Assembly (NCBI GenBank): GCA_001781205.1
Contig: MFLE01000018.1
Coordinates: 1 to 56,799, forward strand
Direction: 5' to 3'
DNA from: Candidatus Kaiserbacteria bacterium RIFCSPHIGHO2_02_FULL_49_34
GTDB lineage: Bacteria > Patescibacteriota > Minisyncoccia > Phycocordibacterales > UBA918
DNA length: 56,799 nt
Part shown: piece after piece, positions 13,284-22,447 of the stretch
Layout of the letters: each line of letters starts with the position of its first letter
Position numbering within the stretch: position 1 is the first letter of the stretch
Position numbers and translations under genes: made by a program
The notes under the pieces: model-generated
The model's database searches: none
The model's input: the letters and a program-made list of their open reading frames with translations, nothing else
Told to the model about the DNA's origin: nothing

Positions 13284-15392
13284 ATGGCATCTATTGATCC
13301 AGAACGAATTACGTATTTTGCAGAAACAGATGCTCGCGGGAAGCGGGTACCTTTTGGTATTCGTGCGAAGGATAGGACGCGGCACGTATATGTAATTGGA
13401 AAGTCCGGTATGGGAAAGTCGACACTGCTTGAAAACATGGCGGTGCAGGATATTCGTAACGGCGAAGGTTTTGCATTTATCGACCCACACGGACAGTCTG
13501 CCGATGCTATTATGCGGCACATTCCGCAGGAGCGCTTGAAGGACGTGCTCTATTTTAATCCATCAGACCTTGCGAATCCGGTGGCATTCAATGTGCTTGA
13601 AAAGGTAGACCCTGACAAGCGGTTTTTAGTAGTGGCAGGGCTGATGTCGGTCTTTAAAAAGATTTGGGTTGACGCATGGTCGGCACGTATGGAGTACTTG
13701 CTGCAGTATACACTTTCGGCGCTTCTTGAATATCCCGACGCAACGCTTCTTGGTGTAAACCGTATGCTTTCTGAAAAAGGTTACCGCGATGCAGTAGTCG
13801 CACACGTAACCGACCCTGCTGTGAAGTCATTCTGGCAAGACGAGTATGCAAAATATTCTGAGAAATATGCGCAAGAAGCAGGTGACGCGATTAAAAATAA
13901 GATTGGACAATTTACCTCGAATCCCGTGGTGCGTAACATTATTGGGCAGCCGCATACAAGTTTTAATCTCCGCAAGTTCATGGACGAACGCAAGATTCTT
14001 ATCGTAAACCTTTCAAAAGGACTCATCGGAGAATCAAACGCAAACCTGCTTGGTTCGATGCTTACCACAAGTCTTTACCTCGCAGCAATGAGTCGTGCTG
14101 ATTTGTCACCGCGTGAACATGCTGCTGCACCGAACTTTTACTTTTATGTTGACGAATTTCAGTCCTTTGCGAATGCCACGTTTGCGAACATTTTGTCTGA
14201 AGCTCGCAAATATAAGCTTAACCTCACCATTGCACACCAATATGTCGACCAGATGGAGGAGGATGTACGGAACGCTGTGTTCGGCAACGTAGGTACGACA
14301 ATTACCTTTCGTGTTGGGCCGCTCGATGCGGAAGTGCTCGAAAAAATGTTCGAGCCGACCTTTATGGCGACCGATATTGTGTCGCTGGGCTTTGCGCAGA
14401 TCTACCTTACTATGATGATTGACGGCATCGGGTCACCACCTTTTTCTGCGAAGACGCTCCCCCCAATTCGCGAGCCAGAGACAACGTACTATGATGTTGC
14501 TATTGCAGAAAGTCGTAAACAATTTAGCTCACCACGTACCGAAGCTGAAGTAAACGTGAGCGCTTTTTATGCAGAACAATTTGCCTCGGCGTCATCGGCA
14601 AAGAAAGACTTTAAAAAAGATTTTAGGCGGGATACTCCGCGAGAAGGCGCTTCGCATACGCAGAGTGCTCGTCGTACGCCCGAAGAGCGTACTGTTATTA
14701 CCGAGGAGGAGAAAGCGCAACATAAAGATGACTTACGTGCAATCCTTTCAGGAATACAAGATGCTCCGAAAAAGGCATCTGAGCCTGAACAAGTGCCTGC
14801 AGTTCGCGAAGAAGTTGACAAAATTGAGAATCGTGTTACTTCAAAACCCCTGCAACAGGAAGAAATTAGAAAAGAAACGGTCCATACCGAACGAGAACAG
14901 CGCGAGCACGTACCCCGCGGCGATGTTCCTCGAAAAGTTTCTGAGCACTCACGAAGTCGTCAAGATCGTGATTTGGGCAAGTACGGGAAAACCGTAGAAC
15001 GTGCTGAACGTATGCCTCGAAATGAGTCGAGAATACTGTCAGAAAAGCCAAAGCAGCACGATCTCAAAAATGCACTCGCTGCAGCACTCGCGGGGATTAC
15101 CGCTCCTGAAACTCCTTCTAAAAATGAGTCAGTCCCGGAGCCAGTAATTACACCAGTACCTGAAGTTGTCTCGGTTGTTATTGAACCGTCCGACGCGCCG
15201 AGTCTTCATGAAGAGGTTCTTGCAGAGTCGCATCCGCTCAAACCAAAAGATGTAGAAAAACTACGTGAGCACTTCGATGAGAAAGCAGCAGTGTTTGCTG
15301 CAACAAAACGCGCCCCACACGAGGTGTCACCGCAAGCACTCGCACATATGATGCGGATAACGCTGCGGGATAAAAAGAAACGGCCACAATAA
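13284..15392 (+). CDS. TraG/VirD4-like DNA-translocating ATPase with long charged tail
   Basis: 702 residues. The ATPase core occupies about residues 1-430: Walker A GKSGMGKSTLLENM near residue 40, IDPHGQSADA after it, Walker B FYFYVDEFQSF near residue 290, and a later AHQYVDQM motif. It matches the CPR branch of conjugation-type coupling or VirB4-like ATPases (DUF87/TraG-like), thought to move DNA or protein through the envelope. There is no N-terminal transmembrane anchor. Residues 430-702 are a low-complexity charged tail rich in Glu, Lys, Arg and Pro. No relaxase or other type IV secretion gene is visible. TATACT ends 10 nt before the ATG. Confidence 0.75.
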   Translation: MASIDPERITYFAETDARGKRVPFGIRAKDRTRHVYVIGKSGMGKSTLLENMAVQDIRNGEGFAFIDPHGQSADAIMRHIPQERLKDVLYFNPSDLANPVAFNVLEKVDPDKRFLVVAGLMSVFKKIWVDAWSARMEYLLQYTLSALLEYPDATLLGVNRMLSEKGYRDAVVAHVTDPAVKSFWQDEYAKYSEKYAQEAGDAIKNKIGQFTSNPVVRNIIGQPHTSFNLRKFMDERKILIVNLSKGLIGESNANLLGSMLTTSLYLAAMSRADLSPREHAAAPNFYFYVDEFQSFANATFANILSEARKYKLNLTIAHQYVDQMEEDVRNAVFGNVGTTITFRVGPLDAEVLEKMFEPTFMATDIVSLGFAQIYLTMMIDGIGSPPFSAKTLPPIREPETTYYDVAIAESRKQFSSPRTEAEVNVSAFYAEQFASASSAKKDFKKDFRRDTPREGASHTQSARRTPEERTVITEEEKAQHKDDLRAILSGIQDAPKKASEPEQVPAVREEVDKIENRVTSKPLQQEEIRKETVHTEREQREHVPRGDVPRKVSEHSRSRQDRDLGKYGKTVERAERMPRNESRILSEKPKQHDLKNALAAALAGITAPETPSKNESVPEPVITPVPEVVSVVIEPSDAPSLHEEVLAESHPLKPKDVEKLREHFDEKAAVFAATKRAPHEVSPQALAHMMRITLRDKKKRPQ

Positions 15393-15404
15393 AATTCCCC
15401 TCCT

Positions 15405-15878
15405 ATGCTCACAAGCTTCCTTAACATACTTCTCGATTTCGCAACACTGCTTACGTTACTTGCAGTGTTTCTTGGTGTTTCCATGAAATGGGGAATAGAG
15501 TCACTGCGGCGCATTGCTGTTGCGTTGTATCTTGCGGTGATGTTGTGGCTTATGTTCCCGCACCATGAGCTTGTGTCATCGATTGTTGGGACAACAGCAG
15601 TCGCACGCGGATTATTCTTTGTATCTTTTTTTGTAGGGACGTATTGGCTTGCTTCATATTTTCTCCATCGGAGCTTTGAAAAACCTTTTGAGTTTTTCGG
15701 TAAAAAAATAATCTATGCTGTCGCCATTTCAGTACAGGTCATTATCATCGCAGTGCATATCATTACCTTTACCACATTCCCGCTCCTAAATTCGAGCGCG
15801 CTTCTGACACTGTTTGGTAATCCAGACGTCGCATTCTATTGGTTTGTTGCCCCTCTTATTTTGATTGCTATTTTTTAA
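15405..15878 (+). CDS. Small polytopic membrane protein
   Basis: 157 residues starting 12 nt after the TraG-like stop. Four or five hydrophobic helices with short loops, beginning LTSFLNILLDFATLLTLLAVFL. No recognised domain. Its position suggests cotranscription with the ATPase, possibly as a membrane partner for the anchorless motor; this is inference from context only. A terminator follows directly. Confidence 0.6.
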   Translation: MLTSFLNILLDFATLLTLLAVFLGVSMKWGIESLRRIAVALYLAVMLWLMFPHHELVSSIVGTTAVARGLFFVSFFVGTYWLASYFLHRSFEKPFEFFGKKIIYAVAISVQVIIIAVHIITFTTFPLLNSSALLTLFGNPDVAFYWFVAPLILIAIF

Positions 15879-15885
15879 AGATAAC

Positions 15886-15923
15886 GCAAGAAAACCAGCC
15901 TCTCCACAGGCTGGTTTTCTTGC
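15886..15923. terminator. Terminator after the 15405 gene
   Basis: A 15-bp perfect stem GCAAGAAAACCAGCC with an 8-nt loop, A/T-rich on both flanks. Confidence 0.85.
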
Positions 15924-15945
15924 ATATATGGTACACTGTGTGCAC

Positions 15946-18900
15946 ATGAACGTGATGCGCCTCTTTAAAATATGTGTTCTCGTACTCACGTTTTTTCTCG
16001 TGCCGCCCTCAGTGCAGGCAGCAGTACAATATATCGGTTCAACATCGGGAGGTAACTCCGCGGCAATGCCGGCTGGAGTACAGGTTGGCGATATTCTTAT
16101 CGGTGTTGGTTATCGTGGACAAAACGCAACTCCTGTGGGAGTTCCTTCAGGATGGACAGCAATCGATCCAAGCAGTGGCAGTAGCAACAACTCATCACGT
16201 ATTGGATTTCGGTATGTGACCAATGTAAACGATTCGCTCGGTAACTGGGCAAGTGCAAATAGAGTTATTATTGTCGCCTATCGTGGTGTGCGCAGTGACT
16301 ACAGCGAGAGTAATCTTCCAAATTTCGGAGGGGTATGGACAGGAACGAATGCAACCCTTGCATTTCCATCCTTGTCACTCACTGGTACCACAAACACCTC
16401 GCACATCCTCTGGTTTGGAGGCAGGCGTGGTTCGACAACATTCTCAGTTCCTGGGTGGACACGTAGTGGGACGATTCGTAATCAATCAGCGGCGAGCAAC
16501 GGTTCAGTTGTTGCTCTCGATACCAATGGTGTCACAAATGACGGTTCATCGATTTTTACAACCACCAATGCATCAAACGCCTATCGTACCTATGCGATTG
16601 AAGTTGAAAGTGACGGTATTATTCCTCCACCGACCGTCACTATCACATCGCCCGTAGCAACCCTTGCACTCAATGCAACAACAACAGTAACGTGGTCATC
16701 AACCGATGCAGATTCGTGTACTGCGTCAGACGGTTGGAGCGGAATAAAAGCAACCTCGGGAACTGAAGTAACATCACCAATTATAAAAAGCACACTCTTT
16801 GTCATTACGTGTGAGAACGCACAAGGTTTTGCGACTGCAGAAGTGCGTGTTACTCCAGGTATTAATGTAGACAATGTGCTTAATACGAACGAAGGTTTCC
16901 AGGTGTATGCGTTTAATCCTGATGGTAGCCCTTCGACTATCGCACGAAGGACGACAGCACCAGAAGGGTACGGTGTTACTGGCGCGGTACGTGGTGCAGA
17001 CATTGAAATCGGTAATGCAGGAACTGGTTCAGAACTTTTGCGGATTATTTTTGACAATCCCGCAACGAGCACACAAATCCAGATAGCATGGTCGCAAAAC
17101 ACCGACCCCGCTGCTTATGCGCTCTATGATGCTGCAGGAAATCTTGTCGCCACAGGTCAAATCCCTTCAAGTGCGTCTGATCAAATTGAGGAGCCGGTAA
17201 CCATTAACTCGGGTGGTCTCGCCTATTCACGTATTGATTTCACCGCTAATGATAACCGAGATTACCTCATTCATAGTGTTCTTTTACCGAACGGGCTTAC
17301 CGTTGGGACCTCGCCGCTAGTAACGTCGATGGCGGCAGTCGGTACGAACGCAACACGTGAATATGTTGTGAGTGATACTGATGGACTCATCCAGCTCATA
17401 GGCACTGACTTTGACGCAACCGCAGGCAGTGTGGTGTTCTCCGGTACATGGGGAAGTGCAACAGGAACACTTCATACTACGGCAGAAGGTTCGTGTGCAG
17501 TTGGCGGCTGGACTGATACCTCAGTCTGCTCTGAAGTGCCAACAAGCATTCCTGATGATGTGTATTCCGTCACGGTCACGCTCGTGCGTGATGATGGAAA
17601 AACAGCAACCGCACCAACACTTGCGATTCTTCCTCGTATTACCAGTACGTCTCCGGGAAGTGTTGCTGCAGGCGATACCTTCACGATAAGCGGTGATCAC
17701 CTCTGTCAATCAGGTATCTGCCCAACATCATTCGACGGTGCGAATACGATTACTATTGGTGGTGTTGAGACAACACTTGTCTCATGGTCGCATACGGAGA
17801 TTGTCGTCACAGTGCCATCAGGACTTTCTGCTGGTACTCATAGTGTGGCTGTTACCACAGGTGGCATTAGCGTGAGTGCAGGCGCGGTTATCTTCGTACC
17901 GCCACCAACCGTCATCCTCACTGCCGCAACAACAACAGTTGCGGTCGGAACGGCGACAACACTTTCATGGTCGTCAACCGATACTGCTTCATGTACCGCA
18001 TCAGGCGGCTGGAGCGGCTCTAAGCCAGTCAATGGCTTAGAGTCAACAGGTGCAATCAATGGCGTTACAACATTTACGCTTACTTGTACAAACATCGCAG
18101 GCACAGCAACATCATCAGTAACCATCAGTACTGTTTCTGCAGCATCAGTTACTCTTTCGGCATCACCGACATCTGTACCGCTTAATGGAACTTCAACACT
18201 TTCGTGGACGTCATCCGACGCAACAAGCTGTGCGGCTTCTGGCGGTTGGAGTGGTACGAAGTCGACAAATGGTACTGAAGCAACCAGTGCGCTTGCGACA
18301 ACAACACTCTTTGTCCTTGAATGTTCGAATCTTGCAGGCACAACGACCGCAACAACATCAGTGACAGTAGTGGAGCCACCAATCCTCAGCGGTACAAATG
18401 GCGGCTACGTAAACACAACTAACAATGCTCTTATCGATGGCGGACGTATTGGGGACAGCATTACTATTTCAGGCGCAAACTTTGGCACACAATGCGATGT
18501 GAATAATTTCATCGCCATTGGCAACTATACGGTGCCATGTTCGAGCGTGACGAATTGGACTGATACTGAGATTGTCTTCACCATTCCTGCAGGCATTACC
18601 AACTTCGGAGGAATAGATTCTCTAGGACTGACTGTTACCGCAAGTGGACAAAACTCAGAGTCAGTCACCTTTATTATCTATCCAGATATAACCGCTGTCG
18701 CCGCAGAAGGTACCAACACGGGTAAAGAGGGAAGTTACATCCAGCTCATCGGTACCGCATTTGGTGCAAGTGAAGGTACTGTCACGTTCTCAGGTTCATG
18801 GGGTACGACAACTGCTGTTGTCAGCAGTACGGCACAAGGCTCGTGTACTAGTGGTGGTTGGACAAATACGTCCGTTTGTGTGCAAGTTCCGGCAAGTGTC

Positions 18901-20427
18901 CCTGATGATGTCTATAGTGCAACCATCACACTTACCCGTACAGATAGCAAAGAAGATACTGCACCAACATTTACGCTACTGCCACACATAACTGCGACCG
19001 CACCAAGTTCGGGGGTGGCTGGCGATACCATTACGATAAGCGGTGACCACCTCTGTCAATCAGGTATCTGCCCAACAGCATTCGATGGTGCGAATACGAT
19101 TACTATTGGTGGTGTAACCGCGGAATTTGTCTCATGGTCTCACACGGGCATTGTTGTACTAATTCCCCCAGGAGTTCCAACTGGTTCAAATACTATTGTG
19201 GTCACAACGGGGGGCATATCAGTGGCTGCTGGCACAGTGACAATACTTACAACAGAACCAAATGCACCAAGTCTCGGACCAAGCGCAACCACGGGACAGT
19301 TCAGCGGAGGTACATCTATCAGTATTGGGGGTGCAACGGCCTCAAGCACGATTACCTTCGCCGCAGCAATGAGTGCGCAAATCTCCGCATCGCTCACACT
19401 TGAAGTTGAAGTAAAACCAGTCGGCAGTGCATTCGATGGTATAAATACGAATACAAGCAGTGTGGTAAATTATACGGGTACTACCATTATCGGTAGCGTC
19501 ACGGAAGTTCTCGATACAAACATGTCATATCACTGGCGAGCTCGAGTACGCAACACAAGCACAAACGAAGTCTCCGTGTGGGTCGCTTTCGGTAGTAACC
19601 CAGCTGGTGATGGCTCTGGCGATGGGCTTCCGGCAAATGCAGACTTCACCATCGCAACAGACGGTCCAGAACTCGGAGGAGTAGGTACTGCACCAAACTG
19701 TAGTGCGCACGACCTCGTCAAAGACACGTCCGCGCGTATTTCATGGACAGCATCCTCAATCCTGACACCAATTCAAAACAAAGTCCGTGTTGCAACCTCG
19801 TCAAATATGGCAAACTTCCTTGAATACCAAGCCTCGAACGGCACTTCGCCACAAGTGACCCTCACAGGACTTACTGCAGAAACCGCATACTTCTACCAGG
19901 TCATCTCACAAGATTCACTTGGTACTGAAAGTATTGCACAAGAAAATGATCCGCACTGCACCTTCATTACTGAAGAAGCATCAAAGCGTATCAACAAGCT
20001 TTCAGAATTCTATATCTGTCAGATGCACGAGCAGGATGAGGTCTGGACAGGCGGCTCAGGTGTCACTTGTGCGTCAGAGCAGGACGGCGCAAAAACATTC
20101 AACGTCTTCGTATCAGAGATGATTGCTTCAAAACCAGTCGTGCAAACTTCCGCATTTGTCGAAGTCTTCGGTATTGCCGAGGCATCGACCGACTTCACGG
20201 TCACGGTCAACGTAAATAACCTCGGCCCTAAAACCATCACCGTGAAAAATCCACAAGGTTCAATTCCGTACCGCGTTCTCTACCACCTACCAGATGGCTA
20301 CAACCTTGATTTCCCAGCAGACATCAGCGCCTCGAACCTTCTTGACGTGCAAATAAATGGGGCGGATGCGGTCTCCTCGATGGGGGCGAAGGCAATTCTC
20401 AACTATTATTACTTCCCCACCTACTAG
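15946..20427 (+). CDS. Giant secreted adhesin-like protein with TIG and WSG repeats
   Basis: 1,493 residues from the ATG at 15946 (TACACT box, 8 nt upstream). A signal peptide with LFKICVLVLTFFLVPPSVQA opens the protein. Then come a jelly-roll-like N-terminal domain, three Ig-like modules with the motif SSTD..SCTASGGWSG (near residues 248, 673 and 751), and TIG/IPT-like modules of about 165 residues, two of which (near 481-648 and 929-1097) are recent duplicates. A fibronectin-III-like segment lies near 1270-1350 and a C-terminal domain ends in a Tyr-rich strand. No transmembrane anchor or LPXTG is seen. The architecture fits a surface adhesin or cell-contact protein. It heads a run of three secreted or anchored proteins. 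Confidence 0.75.
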   Translation: MNVMRLFKICVLVLTFFLVPPSVQAAVQYIGSTSGGNSAAMPAGVQVGDILIGVGYRGQNATPVGVPSGWTAIDPSSGSSNNSSRIGFRYVTNVNDSLGNWASANRVIIVAYRGVRSDYSESNLPNFGGVWTGTNATLAFPSLSLTGTTNTSHILWFGGRRGSTTFSVPGWTRSGTIRNQSAASNGSVVALDTNGVTNDGSSIFTTTNASNAYRTYAIEVESDGIIPPPTVTITSPVATLALNATTTVTWSSTDADSCTASDGWSGIKATSGTEVTSPIIKSTLFVITCENAQGFATAEVRVTPGINVDNVLNTNEGFQVYAFNPDGSPSTIARRTTAPEGYGVTGAVRGADIEIGNAGTGSELLRIIFDNPATSTQIQIAWSQNTDPAAYALYDAAGNLVATGQIPSSASDQIEEPVTINSGGLAYSRIDFTANDNRDYLIHSVLLPNGLTVGTSPLVTSMAAVGTNATREYVVSDTDGLIQLIGTDFDATAGSVVFSGTWGSATGTLHTTAEGSCAVGGWTDTSVCSEVPTSIPDDVYSVTVTLVRDDGKTATAPTLAILPRITSTSPGSVAAGDTFTISGDHLCQSGICPTSFDGANTITIGGVETTLVSWSHTEIVVTVPSGLSAGTHSVAVTTGGISVSAGAVIFVPPPTVILTAATTTVAVGTATTLSWSSTDTASCTASGGWSGSKPVNGLESTGAINGVTTFTLTCTNIAGTATSSVTISTVSAASVTLSASPTSVPLNGTSTLSWTSSDATSCAASGGWSGTKSTNGTEATSALATTTLFVLECSNLAGTTTATTSVTVVEPPILSGTNGGYVNTTNNALIDGGRIGDSITISGANFGTQCDVNNFIAIGNYTVPCSSVTNWTDTEIVFTIPAGITNFGGIDSLGLTVTASGQNSESVTFIIYPDITAVAAEGTNTGKEGSYIQLIGTAFGASEGTVTFSGSWGTTTAVVSSTAQGSCTSGGWTNTSVCVQVPASVPDDVYSATITLTRTDSKEDTAPTFTLLPHITATAPSSGVAGDTITISGDHLCQSGICPTAFDGANTITIGGVTAEFVSWSHTGIVVLIPPGVPTGSNTIVVTTGGISVAAGTVTILTTEPNAPSLGPSATTGQFSGGTSISIGGATASSTITFAAAMSAQISASLTLEVEVKPVGSAFDGINTNTSSVVNYTGTTIIGSVTEVLDTNMSYHWRARVRNTSTNEVSVWVAFGSNPAGDGSGDGLPANADFTIATDGPELGGVGTAPNCSAHDLVKDTSARISWTASSILTPIQNKVRVATSSNMANFLEYQASNGTSPQVTLTGLTAETAYFYQVISQDSLGTESIAQENDPHCTFITEEASKRINKLSEFYICQMHEQDEVWTGGSGVTCASEQDGAKTFNVFVSEMIASKPVVQTSAFVEVFGIAEASTDFTVTVNVNNLGPKTITVKNPQGSIPYRVLYHLPDGYNLDFPADISASNLLDVQINGADAVSSMGAKAILNYYYFPTY
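17389..19236 (+). repeat. Duplicated TIG module pair within the adhesin gene
   Basis: About 500-nt units at 17389-17889 and 18733-19236 encode the same module. Parts are nearly identical in DNA, for example CACCTCTGTCAATCAGGTAT occurs in both, so the duplication is recent or kept similar by gene conversion. Confidence 0.75.
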
Positions 20428-20604
20428 AGCAACTTCCATAATTGACACATTTGCCCTGGCTTCGGAACATTTCAACCTCCATCGTATGTTATATATGCCT
20501 ACGGCTGAAAAGTTCCTCCAACCAGGGCAACTGTATTCAATTCTGAAAGTCGCCAGAACGTGAGACGAGGTATTGGAGTTTGATTAAGAATTAATGTTAA
20601 TAGT

Positions 20605-21192
20605 ATGAAAAAAGAAGCATCAAAAATTACGTATGAGTCGGTCGACCCGAAGAAAGGTGGGTCCTTTACAGTGCCGTGGGTTATTGCAGCAATCTTTGCA
20701 CTTGGTGTGTTAGGGTATGCGGTGTGGCAATATGGTCCCGTTTCGGAAGATTTGTATGAAGAGCCACAGGTCTTGTTGGAAGCGAGTTTGAGCGCATATG
20801 ATGCAGCGCTTCTTGTTGCAACAAAAGCGGCACAGTCATGGCAATCTAATGCAGTTGTTGCGTCGTTTGAACCACTTGAAGAGAGCAATGCACGCGGTGA
20901 TGCGCGCGGCTGGCGTTTTGTCTTTACCAGCACATCAAAGCGCGGCACAGGGTATGTGGTCGATGTTAAAAATGGCGTCGTAGTTTCCCACCAAGAAGGT
21001 GCAGTAGGCAGTGTTGGTACAATACTTCCACAGAATGCAAAAACGATTGACGAAGCAATCGCTGAAGTCCACGCTATGCCTGGGCGCGAAAACGCAATCA
21101 TTGAAGGCGTTGAAGCTCTCGTTACCGAAGGTGTGTGGTATTGGGGGGTAAGAACCGACAAGGGGACGATCTCAATTAAGATGGAGAAGTAA
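20605..21192 (+). CDS. Membrane-anchored PepSY-like hypothetical protein
   Basis: 195 residues. A polar 20-residue N-terminus is followed by one transmembrane helix (VPWVIAAIFALGVLGYAVW) and an extracytoplasmic domain of about 150 residues. The repeated pattern of a helix followed by strands (WRFVFTSTSKRGTGYVVDVKNG) is PepSY-like, but the match is weak. It lies 177 nt after the adhesin gene, with no clear -10 box in the usual position, and is followed by a palindromic repeat that may end transcription. Confidence 0.6.
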   Translation: MKKEASKITYESVDPKKGGSFTVPWVIAAIFALGVLGYAVWQYGPVSEDLYEEPQVLLEASLSAYDAALLVATKAAQSWQSNAVVASFEPLEESNARGDARGWRFVFTSTSKRGTGYVVDVKNGVVVSHQEGAVGSVGTILPQNAKTIDEAIAEVHAMPGRENAIIEGVEALVTEGVWYWGVRTDKGTISIKMEK

Positions 21193-21203
21193 CCTTTGAT
21201 TAT

Positions 21204-21287
21204 GTAGTGGTTAAAATTGATTTTAACCACTACTATATTTAAAACACTACCCCCTCATTTTGTCATCCTGACGGGATCCAGAGTCAT
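21204..21287. repeat. Palindrome/GGATCC repeat, second copy
   Basis: Arms of 14 bp (GTAGTGGTTAAAAT/ATTTTAACCACTAC) around TG, then CTATATTTA, CCCCCTCATTTTGT, then CATCCTGACGGGATCCAGAG. The blocks follow the same order as in 442-563. The CATCCTGACGGGATCC block also occurs inverted at 393-412. It may serve as a terminator for the 20605 gene. Confidence 0.65.
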
Positions 21288-21291
21288 ATCT

Positions 21292-22221
21292 ATGAACACG
21301 AAGATTCTATTCACTATAATTTTTACAATCATCCTCGCAGGAGGCGTAACTGTTTTTGCGCAACTTGCTCCCGAAGAGGTGCAGCCGACAGAGTTTCAAA
21401 ACCGTACTACGCGTTCGTTCATTTATCAAGCAGAGGGGATACATATTGCACCCGAAGAGATCCATGCACCGTTTGTCTACTCTATCAGCGAGACATCACC
21501 CTCAGTCCAAAGTGCGTTCATTCAAATTACAGGTATCGCCTATCCTGCGGCAGGAACATCGACATCAGGGGTAACTATCTCGATTGATGATGAAACGTTC
21601 ACGACAGAGCGTGCCGAATTTTTCCGCACAAATGCCACACCGAAAGGCCGTTCATTTACACTCTTATATGACGCAAGTGCGTATTTTGCAGGGCAAATCA
21701 CCGCACCAGGTGACTATACCTTTGTATGGGATGCGCTATTGCAAAACGTCGAGTATGGCTCACTTGCCGTTGAGCTCATAACAACATATCAATACGAACC
21801 AATCAATCCTCTCATGCCAATATGGGGCACTCTCGATTCGGGCGTCTTCGATACACAGACTCCTGTTGGTGCCGGATACAATGCGCTTATGTGGCGCGGG
21901 ACGCTTGGTGGACCAACATTTGATCAAGGGCGTGTGCAGCTCCAGCTTGCTACCTCTCACTGCGAAAATGGCGCAAGTAATGCACCAGCATGTGATGATG
22001 GTGCTCCATGGGAGTTCCGTGGAGGCGCGCTCTGCTCAGCAGATGCCTGGTTTGAAGTGGATGCAGACAAACCACTTGACCTCCATGCAACAGGGTGTCT
22101 TCCGCAGTGGAATGACAAACGCTACTATCGCTACCGCGTAAAAATTTGTTCGGTGGAATGCGAGACAGCGGGGCTGTATACGCCAACCGTCGAAGAGGTA
22201 ATAGTCAATTGGTCTCCCTAA
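21292..22221 (+). CDS. Secreted hypothetical protein
   Basis: 309 residues with a signal peptide (ILFTIIFTIILAGGVTVFA). The mature part is beta-rich, with a middle Ig-like region and a C-terminal domain containing four to six Cys (HCENGASNAPACDDGAPW, then CSADAW and CSVECET) that could form disulfides outside the cell. It ends in a VEEVIVNWSP strand, a style common in parcubacterial surface proteins. No family is recognised. It is the third secreted gene in the 15.9-22.2 kb run. Confidence 0.65.
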   Translation: MNTKILFTIIFTIILAGGVTVFAQLAPEEVQPTEFQNRTTRSFIYQAEGIHIAPEEIHAPFVYSISETSPSVQSAFIQITGIAYPAAGTSTSGVTISIDDETFTTERAEFFRTNATPKGRSFTLLYDASAYFAGQITAPGDYTFVWDALLQNVEYGSLAVELITTYQYEPINPLMPIWGTLDSGVFDTQTPVGAGYNALMWRGTLGGPTFDQGRVQLQLATSHCENGASNAPACDDGAPWEFRGGALCSADAWFEVDADKPLDLHATGCLPQWNDKRYYRYRVKICSVECETAGLYTPTVEEVIVNWSP

Positions 22222-22239
22222 TTCTCCAAAACTGGCGCA

Positions 22240-22440
22240 TATGCATTCGCTTCAGTCAGTCGCTCCTCATCTTTCAAACGAGCGAGCAAATGAAAGTCGG
22301 AGTGTTAGGGGAGATTTTCATTTGGAAACGAGAGCAGAAAGAAGCGAAGCGTCTCAAGTACTTAGGTACGGTTCCTTCACTTCTTTCTTCCAGCAAACGC
22401 ATCTGCATCCAGTTTTGAAGAATTAGATTGCTTAAAACAC
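22240..22440. repeat. Intergenic repeat R, copy 2, with flanking palindromes
   Basis: It holds the two identity blocks of repeat R (22269-22282 and 22328-22353), AAATGAAA/TTTCATTT that pair between them, GTACTTAGGTACGG (22358-22371) shared with 8584-8597, and outer ATGCATTCGC/AACGCATCTGCAT-like arms. It lies between two convergent genes and may end transcription from both sides. Small ORFs here are not credible. Confidence 0.6.
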
Positions 22441-22447
22441 CGTAAAG

